Below, piece after piece: positions 1 to 7,583 of a stretch of DNA of 64,000 nt. The notes below the pieces were generated by a model. It was not told the origin of the DNA, did no database searches, and saw only the letters and a program-made list of their open reading frames with translations. The translations under genes were made by a program, and so were the position numbers. How positions within the stretch are numbered: the first letter of the stretch is position 1; each line of letters begins with the position of its first letter. This stretch comes from Nonomuraea jabiensis (lineage in GTDB: Bacteria > Actinomycetota > Actinomycetes > Streptosporangiales > Streptosporangiaceae): NCBI RefSeq assembly GCF_014204795.1, contig NZ_JACHMB010000001.1, positions 9,746,501 through 9,810,500 of the forward strand, read 5' to 3'.

Positions 1-213
1 AACCGTGATCTTCGAGGTCCAGTCGCAGCCGACACAGCGGACGAGCAGCCACACGTCAAGCTGCTTGCCGTTGGCATTGATCCGGAACCGGCCCTCGCCG
101 ACGGTGGCCGCCTGCGCCCGGCAGTCCGTGCACCGCAGGGCGAGCAGCGGCAGCCGGGTCCTGCGTACGGTCCAGGGCAGCACGAAATGATCTCTATGGG
201 GTTGTGAAGACAT
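1..213 (-). CDS. DUF1062 family protein (3' part outside window)
   Basis: This is the N-terminal 71 codons of a minus-strand gene that runs off the left edge. The reading starts at ATG (213) with MSSQPHRDHFVLPW and continues in frame to base 1 without a stop. It shows the DUF1062 pattern: an early W-x-V, a CTDC pair near residue 30, the block GRFRINANGKQLDVWLL and a second pair CVGC before DWTSK. The two Cys pairs suggest a small zinc-ribbon-like fold. The function of the family is not known. The family assignment is from memory of the FRxNAnxKxxDVW signature and is fairly secure; the rest of the gene is unseen. Confidence 0.75.
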   Translation of the reverse strand, partial: MSSQPHRDHFVLPWTVRRTRLPLLALRCTDCRAQAATVGEGRFRINANGKQLDVWLLVRCVGCDWTSKITV

Positions 214-506
214 GATCTCTCTAAGACCTGACATGAAACGCTGAAGAGCCGGGGCGGCTCAGTGATGGAGAGCAGCCCGGCGGAACCGGCCCCGAGGCCG
301 GTGAGAAAAGCGCAGAAGAAGATGTCAGGCAGCGAGAGCAGGCGGCGTCACGCGACGGTCCTCACGACGAATCCGATAGTGCTGGCCGAACGCTACTGGT
401 CCACCGGTCGGCGCCACAATCGAATTTGTCTCCTGCCGGGCGCCGGAGCGCGGCACACTGGTCGAGCGGCAAGCCATCGCGGGCGACGGAAGGGCAGGCG
501 CAGCCG
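214..506. other. Intergenic region, no supported gene
   Basis: This stretch should hold the DUF1062 promoter (minus) and the promoter of the gene starting at 507. The nonamer ATGATCTCT occurs twice (187-195 and 212-220). No open frame here has codon use or similarity supporting a gene. Confidence 0.5.
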
Positions 507-830
507 ATGATCGCGCGGACATGGCGAGGATGGGCTTCGAAGGCCACCGCCGAGGACTACCGGCGCCACTACGAAAGCGAGGTGGCCGAGCACCTTCAGC
601 GAGTTCCTGGCTTTTGCGGTGCCCGGCTGCTCCGCTGGGACGACGGTGAGGAGGTGATGTTCACCTCCATCACGTTCTTCTCCAGCATGGAGGACGTGCG
701 CGCGTTCGCCGGAGCCGATCCCGGGCGAGCCGTGGTGGAGGAGGCGGCTCGCCGTGCTCTGACCCGGTGGGACGAACGGGTCACCCACCATGAGGTGGCC
801 GCCGACCTGGACGGCGGGGACGACCGCTGA
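507..830 (+). CDS. Small ABM/dimeric alpha-beta barrel-like protein
   Basis: A 107-residue protein. I chose ATG 507 because the frame upstream looks non-coding and a purine-rich stretch (GGAAGGGCAGG) precedes it. It begins MIARTWRGWASKATAEDY and continues with HYESEVAEHLQRVPGFCGARLL, then VMFTSITFFSSMEDVRAFAG. This matches the layout of antibiotic-biosynthesis-monooxygenase-type proteins: an N-terminal W-rich strand, a helix with Y/H, a strand with GF-GA--L and a second F/W strand. Members are small dimeric barrels, often oxygenases or stress proteins. No substrate can be inferred. The C-terminus is rich in Asp/Gly and probably disordered. Confidence 0.6.
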   Translation: MIARTWRGWASKATAEDYRRHYESEVAEHLQRVPGFCGARLLRWDDGEEVMFTSITFFSSMEDVRAFAGADPGRAVVEEAARRALTRWDERVTHHEVAADLDGGDDR

Positions 831-889
831 TTCGAATCCGCTGCCGGTCCCGGTAGAGGGACAGCTGGTCCGGTCGTGGCCTTGCCAAT

Positions 890-1027
890 CGGCCCGCCGG
901 CCGTCCGGCATATCTCGGCCACCCCCAGGGCCGAGTAGCCGTGCGTCTCGATGAGCGAGCGTGCGGCGCTCAGGATCCGCTCGCCGAGAGCATGCCTATA
1001 CGGACATACGGGTGAATAGGTACCCAT
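890..1027 (-). pseudogene. Truncated TetR-family regulator (N-terminal HTH only)
   Basis: Reading minus from ATG 1027 gives MGTYSPVCPYRH followed by ERILSAARSLIETHGYSALG and VAEICRTAG, the first helices of a TetR DNA-binding domain. After about 45 residues the similarity stops and the frame continues as low-complexity shadow sequence antisense to the gene at 507-830. The recognition helix and ligand domain are missing, so this is a relic or the edge of a deletion. Its start region overlaps the regulatory element at 1016-1040. Confidence 0.6.
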
Positions 1028-1040
1028 ATGGGGATTTATC
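1016..1040 (+). promoter_or_regulatory. 25-bp element shared with 5720-5744
   Basis: It begins ATAGGTACCCATATGGGG and ends ATTTATC. It matches the minus-strand element at 5744-5720 at 21 of 25 positions in the same orientation relative to the downstream gene. It ends 82 nt before the GTG of the ATP-binding gene at 1123; the other copy ends 83 nt before the DUF5999 start. It is probably a common operator or extended promoter; the factor is unknown. Confidence 0.6.
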
Positions 1041-1122
1041 CCGTCCTCCTGGGTGGCAGGCCGGAGCAAGCTGAACGTGTCTCTGAACACACATGCGCCA
1101 ACACGGGGGGGAGACGATACAC

Positions 1123-1644
1123 GTGCCAGCCATGTTGCAGCCGCACATCGAGCACGGCACCGCCGGACAGCAGCCCCCACTACGGCTGCTGTCCTGGAAC
1201 GGGCTCCTGGCCATGGGGGATGGCCTGGCCGTTCGCGCCGGGTGGGCCGGGCAGGACCGCTCGGCGTCGTGGCTGCTGTCGGCACGGCCTTCGGCGGTGC
1301 CGAGCGCCCGGCGCATGACCGCGGTCCGGCTGACCGCCTGGGGGTTGCGCGACCACGCCGAGAACGCCGACCTGCTGGTCGGCGCGCTGGTCACCGACGC
1401 CCTGCGGCACGCCACCGCACGGCTGAGGCTCTCACTGTGGTTCGAGGACGATCTGCTGCGCTGCGAGATCGAGGACGACCGTCCCGCGCTCGCCTTCGCC
1501 GCATCCTGCCACAGGGCCGCCGACAGGGCCGCCGATCGCGGGCACAACCCGCTGCTGGCCCGGCTGGCCTGCTGCTGGGGCGTGGCCGGCAAGGTCGTCT
1601 GGTTCGAACTCGTCACCGGCGAACGCGCCTGCGAGCACGCCTGA
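1123..1644 (+). CDS. Divergent ATP-binding anti-sigma-like protein (HATPase_c_2 type)
   Basis: A 173-residue protein. I chose GTG 1123 because GGGGGGGAG lies about 10 nt upstream; the in-frame ATG at 1093 would put that ribosome site inside the gene. The C-terminal half resembles serine-kinase anti-sigma domains: RMTAVRLTAWGLRDHAENAD, then LLVGALVTDALRHATARLRL (N-box region), LLRCEIEDDRP (the D of the G1 box) and a final VVWFEL. The usual N-box Asn of TNAVRHA is replaced (TDALRHA) and the glycine-rich lid is poor, so ATP binding or kinase activity is doubtful. It shares an upstream element with the better-conserved homologue at 5059-5451. Confidence 0.75.
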   Translation: MPAMLQPHIEHGTAGQQPPLRLLSWNGLLAMGDGLAVRAGWAGQDRSASWLLSARPSAVPSARRMTAVRLTAWGLRDHAENADLLVGALVTDALRHATARLRLSLWFEDDLLRCEIEDDRPALAFAASCHRAADRAADRGHNPLLARLACCWGVAGKVVWFELVTGERACEHA

Positions 1645-1710
1645 GCCCGCCCAGCACGTACACCCGTACCTGCCGCCCGAGCGGCACCGAGGGAAAGGAA
1701 CGACGCCATC

Positions 1711-1809
1711 GTGCGCCAGACAAGGATCCGCGTCTCCAAGCGGCCCACGCGCCGCCCCGCCCAGGGCGTGGACCTGCGGACCCCGTCAGGACGGCCGCTG
1801 CCCTACTGA
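1711..1809 (+). CDS. Possible small basic protein (32 aa)
   Basis: GTG 1711 is preceded by GGGAAAGGAA at about 11-nt spacing. The frame reads VRQTRIRVSKRPTRRPAQGV and ends GRPLPY at a stop at 1807-1809. It is very basic (many Arg/Lys), has no Cys and no membrane segment. It lies 66 nt after the ATP-binding gene and could be cotranscribed. I do not recognise it. The support is only the ribosome site and position, so it may be spurious. Confidence 0.35.
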   Translation: MRQTRIRVSKRPTRRPAQGVDLRTPSGRPLPY

Positions 1810-1906
1810 GGCCGTACCGACACCGCCGACGGCTGGAACCGGCCCTCACCCTGGAGCCGGTTCCGGCCTCCTCAGCGCCGCCAGCGCCTCCTCAGGGCCG
1901 CCCCCG

Positions 1907-4243
1907 TCACTCGTGCCCGTCGGCCCGGGCCCGCTCCCCCACCCACACCGCGATCTGCGCCCGCGAGCTGAACCCCAGCTTGGTCAAAATGTGCTCGATG
2001 TGCCCCTCCGCCGTCCGCTGCGCGATCACCAGGGACGCCGCGATCTCCTTGTTCGTCATCCCCTGCGCGACCAGCTCGGCGATCTCCTTCTCCCGCCGCG
2101 TCAGCGGCGTCTGCTCCTCTTCCTTGACCGGCCGCTCGGGCGTCTCCTCCTCCAGAGCGTAGGCCAGCGCCTCCTCCAGCGGCAGGCGCGCCCCGCGCCG
2201 CACCGCCGTCTCGAACGCCGCCTCCCCCAGCGCCTCCCGCATGGCCCGCTCGCACTCGTCGTGGTAGCGGGCCAGATGCCCGAAACCCGACAGCGGCGCC
2301 CCCGCGCAGCTCCACATCGTCTCCAGCACCCCCAGCAGGCAGGCGGCCCGCTGGTGGCAGCCCTGGCCGGCGGCGATCCAGGCCAGCACCTCGATGTTGA
2401 CGCCGGCGCCGAGCGAGTCGCCGACCGCGCGGTTGAAGGTCAGGCTCTGCTTCTCCAGCTCCGTCGCCCGCCCCAGATCCCCCTGACGCCACCACTGCAC
2501 ACCCAGCGCCATCGTCGTGTACGCCTTGTGCCAGCCCTCCCCACGGGCCTCACATTCGGCCAGGCACTCCTCGCCCGCCGCGATGGCGGACGAGGAGTCA
2601 CCCAGGAACGAGTGGGCGAGCGTCAGCCGGATGAGCGACAGCGCGATCCCGACCGGGTCGCCGATACGGCGGTGGCGGGCAAGGGCGTCCCTGTATAGCT
2701 CGATCGCGGCCTCCGTTCGCCCCTCGCACATGGCCACCATTCCGCGGAACAGGGCCACGTAGGCCAGAACCGGCTCATCATGCAGTTCCTCGCCGAGCCG
2801 GCGGCTCTCCTCCAGCAGGGCGATGGCGGCCGGAATGTCGGCCTGGATGATCGCCAGCCAGCTACCCGCCCACAGGGCGCCGGCCCGTACCCGGCTGGGC
2901 TCGCTGTCGGCCGCCAGCGCCTGCTGCAGCCAGCCGCGGCCCTCAGCCAGGTAATAACTGGTGATCCAGTGATACAGCAGGTCGCCGGACATGCTCAGCC
3001 CCGCGCGGGCCTCGCCCGGCGTGCTCAGCCAGCTGTCCAGGGCGGCCCGCAGGTTGGCATGCTCGCGCCGCAGCCGGGCGAACCACGCCACCTGGCCGGG
3101 CCCGAACAGCTCCGCCCTGGCCCGCGCCGCCAGGTCGCGGTAATAAGTGCGGTGCCGTCGCTGCAGGGCGGGCTCGCAGCCGGAGCCCGTGAGCCGTTCG
3201 CGACCGTACTGCCGCAGCGTCTCCAGCATCCGGTAGCGTACGCCGCCCGGATGGTCCTCTCGTATCAGCACGGACTTGTCCACCAGGCCGATCACCAGGT
3301 CCATGACGTCCAGCGGGTCGATCCCGTCCCCGCCGCACACCGCCTCGGCCGCCTCCAGATCCAGGCCCCCCGCGAACACCGAGACCCGCTCCCACAGCAG
3401 GCGTTCTTCGTGCGAACACAGCGCGTAACTCCAATCGATCAGCGCCCGCAGCGTCTGATGCCGGGGCAGCACCGCCCGCGACCCGCCGGTCAGCAGGCGG
3501 AAACGGTCGTCGAGCCGGTCGAGCAGCTGCTCGGCCGACAGGGCCCGCAGCCGCACCGCCGCCAGCTCGATCGCCAGCGGCAGCCCGTCCAGCAGGCGCA
3601 CGATGCGGGTGACGACCTCCCGGTTGTCCTCCGCGACCGTGAAGGACGGCAGGGCGGCGCGGGCACGCTCGGCGAACAGCCGTACCGCGTCCTGCCGTAT
3701 CAGCTTCTCCAGCGGCACCTGCAGGTCCGGCAGCGGCAGCGGCGCCACCGGCACCGCCTGCTCGCCGGCGATGCCCATCGCCTGCCGGCTGGTGGCCAGC
3801 ACCCGCAGATCCGGCGCCGCCCGCAGCAGCGCCTCGCTCAGCGCCGCACACTCGCCGATCATGTGCTCGCAGTTGTCGAGGATCAGCAGGGCCTGCTTGT
3901 CGCGCAGGTGGCAGGTCAGCACCCGCATCGGGGCATCGCCCGTGTGGTCGCGGATCTCCAGCGCCTCGGCCACGGCCTGGGCCAGCATGGCGGGGCCGTC
4001 CAGCTCGGCCAGCTCCACCAGCCACACCCCGTCCCGGAAGGCCCGCCGCACGTCCTGGCCGACCCGCACCGCCAGGCGCGTCTTGCCGACGCCGCCCACG
4101 CCCGTCAGCGTGACGGCCCTGGAGGCGGACAGCAGGTGTTTGACCTCGGCCACCTCGTGCCGACGCCCCACGAAACTCGTCACCTCGGCCGGCAGCCCGC
4201 CGTTGGGCCGCCCTCCGTAGGTGCTGGCAGTCACCGCTGTCAT
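1907..4243 (-). CDS. LuxR-family regulator with N-terminal AAA/NB-ARC ATPase
   Basis: A large transcriptional regulator of 778 residues counted from ATG 4243 (MTAVTASTYG). Residues 48-55 are a Walker A loop (GVGGVGKT), followed by LLILDNCEHM (Walker B-like) and LRVLATSRQAMGI, as in the AfsR/MalT-like ATPases with TPR-type helices. The middle holds repeated helical segments (ALWAGSWLAIIQADIPAAIA and similar). The C-terminus, roughly 712-770, is a LuxR HTH: LTRREKEIAELVAQGMTNKE, then a recognition helix with TAEGHIEHILTKLGF. It is divergent from the gene at 4440, which may be its target. It has no receiver domain, so the signal probably binds the ATPase/TPR part. Confidence 0.9.
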   Translation of the reverse strand: MTAVTASTYGGRPNGGLPAEVTSFVGRRHEVAEVKHLLSASRAVTLTGVGGVGKTRLAVRVGQDVRRAFRDGVWLVELAELDGPAMLAQAVAEALEIRDHTGDAPMRVLTCHLRDKQALLILDNCEHMIGECAALSEALLRAAPDLRVLATSRQAMGIAGEQAVPVAPLPLPDLQVPLEKLIRQDAVRLFAERARAALPSFTVAEDNREVVTRIVRLLDGLPLAIELAAVRLRALSAEQLLDRLDDRFRLLTGGSRAVLPRHQTLRALIDWSYALCSHEERLLWERVSVFAGGLDLEAAEAVCGGDGIDPLDVMDLVIGLVDKSVLIREDHPGGVRYRMLETLRQYGRERLTGSGCEPALQRRHRTYYRDLAARARAELFGPGQVAWFARLRREHANLRAALDSWLSTPGEARAGLSMSGDLLYHWITSYYLAEGRGWLQQALAADSEPSRVRAGALWAGSWLAIIQADIPAAIALLEESRRLGEELHDEPVLAYVALFRGMVAMCEGRTEAAIELYRDALARHRRIGDPVGIALSLIRLTLAHSFLGDSSSAIAAGEECLAECEARGEGWHKAYTTMALGVQWWRQGDLGRATELEKQSLTFNRAVGDSLGAGVNIEVLAWIAAGQGCHQRAACLLGVLETMWSCAGAPLSGFGHLARYHDECERAMREALGEAAFETAVRRGARLPLEEALAYALEEETPERPVKEEEQTPLTRREKEIAELVAQGMTNKEIAASLVIAQRTAEGHIEHILTKLGFSSRAQIAVWVGERARADGHE

Positions 4244-4439
4244 TGGCGCCTTCCGCGACGCGGCCGGCGCTGCCGTCGGCCCGCATCCCACGTCGTCGCC
4301 CCCAGGTTATGTCCCGGCCGTTATCCCAGACGAGCACGGTCAAGAACCCACAACAAGTTTTGGCCGTCGCATGGTGTAACGGCGTCTCGACCTTGACGGC
4401 CGGCCGCTCCTAGCGTGGAGGGAAGGAGAGGGGCAGACC

Positions 4440-5048
4440 ATGTTCATCCAGGTCATCCAGGGCCGCGCGCTCGACGTCGACGATCTGCACGAGGCGCTGG
4501 AGCGGTGGATGCGCGAGCTTTCGCCCGGCGCGCACGGCTGGCTGGGCACCACGGCCGGCGTCACCGACGACGGCCTGTTCGTCCACGTCGCCCGCTTCGA
4601 CACCCGCCACGCGGCCCACCACAGCGGCGACCGGCCCGAACACGGGCAGTGGTGGGTGCGGACCGCGAAACTGTTCGCCGGCGAGGTGACCTTCCTCGAC
4701 TGCGACGAAGTGATCGAATACCTGGGCGGAGGGTCCGACGAGGCCGGATTCGTCCAGGTGCTGCAGGGGCGCGTACGCGACCACGCGCGGGTACGCCAGG
4801 TGCTGGAGCGCGGGCAGGAGGAGCTGGCGGCCTTCCGCAGCGACCTCATCGGCGGCACCGCCGCGCTGTGCGGGCAGGACGGCTGCGTCCAGACCGCGTA
4901 CTTCACCAGCGAGATGGCCGCCCGGCGGGGCGAGGCCAAGCTGCAGCCACCGGCGATCCGGGGCCTGCTGCGGGACTGGCAGGAGCTGTTCGTCTCCGAC
5001 GTGGACTTCTTCGACCTGCGCGAGCCGTGGCTGTACTCGCCGCGCTAA
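4440..5048 (+). CDS. Duplicated-domain alpha-beta barrel-like protein
   Basis: A 202-residue soluble protein with an internal duplication. The first half starts FIQVIQGRALDVDDLHEALE and ends FAGEVTFLDCDEV; the second starts GFVQVLQGRVRDHARVRQVL and ends ELFVSDVDFFDLREPW. Each half looks like one ferredoxin-like (dimeric alpha-beta barrel) unit, so the monomer may form a complete pseudo-dimeric barrel. GGAAGGAGAGG precedes ATG 4440. No catalytic motif is recognised. It is divergent from the LuxR ATPase regulator with about 196 nt between starts, so a regulator/target relationship is plausible but only inferred. Confidence 0.7.
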   Translation: MFIQVIQGRALDVDDLHEALERWMRELSPGAHGWLGTTAGVTDDGLFVHVARFDTRHAAHHSGDRPEHGQWWVRTAKLFAGEVTFLDCDEVIEYLGGGSDEAGFVQVLQGRVRDHARVRQVLERGQEELAAFRSDLIGGTAALCGQDGCVQTAYFTSEMAARRGEAKLQPPAIRGLLRDWQELFVSDVDFFDLREPWLYSPR

Positions 5049-5058
5049 CCGCCCCTTC

Positions 5059-5451
5059 TCACACATGGGCGGGCATCCGTACGGGCACCTCGAACCACAC
5101 GAGCTTGCCCCGGCCCGTGGGCACGCTGCCCCAGCCGGAGGACAGGACCTCCACCAGCAGCAGCCCGCGCGAGCCCTCGTCGTCGCAGGAGGCGGCGCGC
5201 GGGCTCGGCGGCACGGGACTGGAGTCCTCCACCTCGCAGCGCAGCAGCCCGTCGGCCGCCGACAGGCTCATGCGCACCAGGCCGCGCGCATGCCGGACCG
5301 CGTTGGTGACCAGCTCGCTGATCAGCAGCTCGGCGTACTCGCACGCCTGCTGCAGCCCCCACTCGGCGAGCTGGGCGCGGGCGGCCTGCCGGGCCCGGCG
5401 CACCGAGCGCGCCTGGGAGGTGAACGTCCACGACGCCAGGGCGGTGCTCAC
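5059..5451 (-). CDS. ATP-binding anti-sigma factor-like protein (HATPase_c_2)
   Basis: A 130-residue protein starting at GTG 5451, which overlaps the stop of the DUF5999 gene by GTGA, so the two are translationally coupled. It is a compact serine-kinase-type ATPase domain: FTSQARSVRRARQAARAQLA, then ELLISELVTNAVRHARG (intact N-box with the Mg-binding Asn), LLRCEVEDSSP (G1 Asp), GSRGLLLVEVLSSGWG (G2) and a closing KLVWFEV. Such proteins bind anti-anti-sigma or sigma partners in Actinobacteria. No STAS partner is nearby. It is clearly better conserved than its neighbour at 1123. Confidence 0.85.
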   Translation of the reverse strand: MSTALASWTFTSQARSVRRARQAARAQLAEWGLQQACEYAELLISELVTNAVRHARGLVRMSLSAADGLLRCEVEDSSPVPPSPRAASCDDEGSRGLLLVEVLSSGWGSVPTGRGKLVWFEVPVRMPAHV

Positions 5452-5636
5452 GCGGCCCGCTCCAGGACGGCCGGTACGACGCTGCGGCCGTCGGGCAGCA
5501 GCTCGCCGGTGTCGTCGAAGAACACCACCCCGTTGCACAGCAGCCCCCACCCCTGCTCGGGATGGTAGGCGACCAGGCGGGCGGCCTGGTGAGCGGCGGA
5601 GTTCGCCGGAGGACAGGGAGGCTGGTGCGTACACAT
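5448..5636 (-). CDS. DUF5999 family small protein
   Basis: A 62-residue protein from ATG 5636, with GGAGGAA at good spacing upstream; the longer frame upstream lacks a better site. It starts MCTHQPPCPPANSAAHQAAR and contains HPEQGWGLLCNGVVFFDDTG before ELLPDGR, the near-invariant DUF5999 pattern widespread in Streptomyces and relatives. Two N-terminal Cys and one central Cys plus a His could bind metal. The function of the family is unknown. It is the first gene of a two-gene unit with the ATP-binding protein, joined by a 4-nt overlap, and is preceded by the 25-bp element at 5720-5744. Confidence 0.9.
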   Translation of the reverse strand: MCTHQPPCPPANSAAHQAARLVAYHPEQGWGLLCNGVVFFDDTGELLPDGRSVVPAVLERAA

Positions 5637-5719
5637 GGTGCGGATTCCTCCGTTCCTCGCATCCAGCTGGTTTTCCGTACGCTTCCAACGTGCCCCACAG
5701 CACCACGTCAAGAAGAGGT

Positions 5720-5744
5720 GAAAAATACCCTTATAGGTACCTAT
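5720..5744 (-). promoter_or_regulatory. 25-bp element shared with 1016-1040
   Basis: On the minus strand it starts ATAGGTACCTATAAGGG and ends TATTTTTC. ATAGGTACCTAT (5733-5744) is a perfect 12-bp palindrome. The element ends 83 nt before the DUF5999 start and matches the copy before the other ATP-binding gene at 21 of 25 positions. Confidence 0.6.
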
Positions 5745-5769
5745 GTCGGCACGTACGTAGCTGGGGCGG

Positions 5770-6858
5770 TCACACCGTCAGAGCCTCCCGGCCCTCATCC
5801 CACCTCCACCGCACCTCACGACCCCTCAGATGCACCCCGCCGATCCACCGATCCACCCCGTTGAGCCGCACCTGATCCTCCTCACCCGCCAACACCCGCG
5901 CACCCACAGCGCTCAACCGCACCACCGTGGCCGGCCCGACCGGCCCACCCCCAGGCCGAAGATCCAGCAGCGGGTACGAGCCCCCCGCCAGCCGCTCCAT
6001 CATCGCGAAACACGACGTGTCCCCCAGATACGGCCGCGCCTCCCGCGCCGCGGCACGCACGAACACCTCCCCCGCCGTCCCCTCCCGCGCCGCCGCCGCC
6101 AGCACCCGACGCTCGGCCAGCGAAAGCCCGTCACGAGTGGAGGGATACTCCCGACAGAGCCGCTCGAACGCCTCACCGAGAAAACGCAACTCACCGGAGC
6201 GCACCGCGGCGATACCCGCCAGCCCCCCCGGCGTCGGCGCACGAAAAGCCGCCCACGCCCGGCTCGCCAACTCCAGCGCCGCCGCAGACAACCGCGCGCA
6301 CGCCCTCGTCGCCGGCAACTCCCGCAACTGCTCCGCACGCAACTCACCCAGACCACCGAACCGCGCGATCCCGGGATGCTCCCCGATGCAGATCAACGTC
6401 ACCGCCCCGGCCGGCACCCCCAGCTCGGCCAGCAGCGCCAGAATCTCCACGATCTGCAACTGATCATAGAGATCGGCCTCGAACCACAGCACGTACTGCC
6501 CGCCCCGGTTCGCCTCCACGGCCGCGTCCCGCTCCAGGAACATCCGCAGCCCCTCACCACGGTCCACCCCGTGCGCCCCCGCCAGGAACGCGGCCCTGAC
6601 CCGGCGCAACTCCTCCCGCCCCACCGCCGGCACCGGCCCCTCGTGCAGCACATCCCGCCAGAACACGATCCGCCGCGCCAGCCCCGTACCCGCCAGATCG
6701 GTGGCGTCACCGTTGCTGATGTGCAGCGCCGCCGCCATCCAGCCATCCTCAGCCGCGGGCCGCTCACCCAGCAGCCGGGCGCGCGCCACCGCGTACGACT
6801 CGCCCGTCTTGGCCATGCGGGCACGCACCCGCCGCTTGAAATCCGCCTGCTTGGTCAT
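5770..6858 (-). CDS. DUF1835 domain-containing protein
   Basis: A 362-residue protein. I chose ATG 6858 (MTKQADFKRRVRARMAKTGE) because CGGGAG lies 6 nt before it; the ATG two codons earlier leaves no room. The N-terminus (KTGESYAVARARLL) resembles a short DNA-binding or ribbon extension seen in some DUF1835 proteins. The DUF1835 core follows: LHISNGDATDLAGTGLARRI, VFWRDVLHEGPVP, then a helix with VLWFEADLYDQLQIVEILAL. The later WSAVR/EFLGEAFERLCREYPSTRDGL-like region matches the associated C-terminal DUF3658-like domain. The biochemical role is unknown. It stands alone between divergent and same-strand neighbours. Confidence 0.8.
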   Translation of the reverse strand: MTKQADFKRRVRARMAKTGESYAVARARLLGERPAAEDGWMAAALHISNGDATDLAGTGLARRIVFWRDVLHEGPVPAVGREELRRVRAAFLAGAHGVDRGEGLRMFLERDAAVEANRGGQYVLWFEADLYDQLQIVEILALLAELGVPAGAVTLICIGEHPGIARFGGLGELRAEQLRELPATRACARLSAAALELASRAWAAFRAPTPGGLAGIAAVRSGELRFLGEAFERLCREYPSTRDGLSLAERRVLAAAAREGTAGEVFVRAAAREARPYLGDTSCFAMMERLAGGSYPLLDLRPGGGPVGPATVVRLSAVGARVLAGEEDQVRLNGVDRWIGGVHLRGREVRWRWDEGREALTV

Positions 6859-7070
6859 GAACATCTCCCGAACGCCGCCGCGGCGTCCCCCAGCGACCGG
6901 CGCGGCAGGCGCACGACCAGCCGGCAGATCCCCCGTCCGAGAGGTGAACCTCCCTTTGCCTCCAACAGCTGACCCGGCTGGGGCGGGTGACCGGAGGTTG
7001 GGCGCGGACGGCCGCCACCGGCCATGGTAACGCCGCCCCCGCCGCCCCCGCGAGACCCCCGCGAGACCTC

Positions 7071-7583
7071 TCAGGCCGGCCGCACCGGCTGACGCAGCAC
7101 CGTACGCGGCTGCGGATCATCCAACGGCGTCAGATACACCTCATGATGCGGCCCATTGGGCACCAGCCCCCGCTCGGCCATGAACGCCTCCATCACCGCC
7201 AGCGACCGATACTCCTCACTGAAGGCGCCCACATGCAGCACCTCCACACACTCCCCCTCGGTGAACGTCGCCACCCGCACCCGATCCACCGCCGCCCCCG
7301 ACGACCGCGCCCCCTCCCGCGCCCGCTCCACCAGCCCCGCCTCCGGCATCCCCGCCAGCGGCAGCAGCAGATGCCAGCGCCACAACTCCCGCGGCACCTC
7401 CAGCCCCGGACGCCCGTCCTCCACGAACCACAACCCCTCCAGCGGCCCCGCCGGACCGCCCATCCCCGCCGCCACCGCATACAGCGCGCCGATCGCCGAC
7501 ACGTGCTCACTGCCGCCCGGCTCACCCATGCCCGTCACGTTCAGGCAGGTCACCGGACCATACGTGGCCAGTTCAGGATTCAC
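7071..7583 (-). CDS. GyrI-like small-molecule-binding domain protein
   Basis: A 170-residue protein starting at GTG 7583, overlapping the MerR stop by 4 nt (GTGA), with GGAGGAG inside the end of the upstream gene. It has the SOUL/GyrI effector-binding layout: an N-terminal strand, YAVAAGMGG, GLWFVEDGRP, a central RVATFTEGECVEVLHVGAFS and a closing GPHHEVYLTP. This matches stand-alone GyrI-like proteins that bind hydrophobic or cationic ligands. Coupling to a MerR regulator that carries its own GyrI domain suggests that the pair senses or hydrolyses the same ligand. No catalytic residue assignment is attempted. Confidence 0.85.
   Translation of the reverse strand: MNPELATYGPVTCLNVTGMGEPGGSEHVSAIGALYAVAAGMGGPAGPLEGLWFVEDGRPGLEVPRELWRWHLLLPLAGMPEAGLVERAREGARSSGAAVDRVRVATFTEGECVEVLHVGAFSEEYRSLAVMEAFMAERGLVPNGPHHEVYLTPLDDPQPRTVLRQPVRPA

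Noticed and set aside
262..510. 82-codon frame before the monooxygenase-like gene
   Set aside because: The sequence is Arg/Ser-rich low complexity, has no ribosome site, and its neighbours explain the region as promoter DNA.
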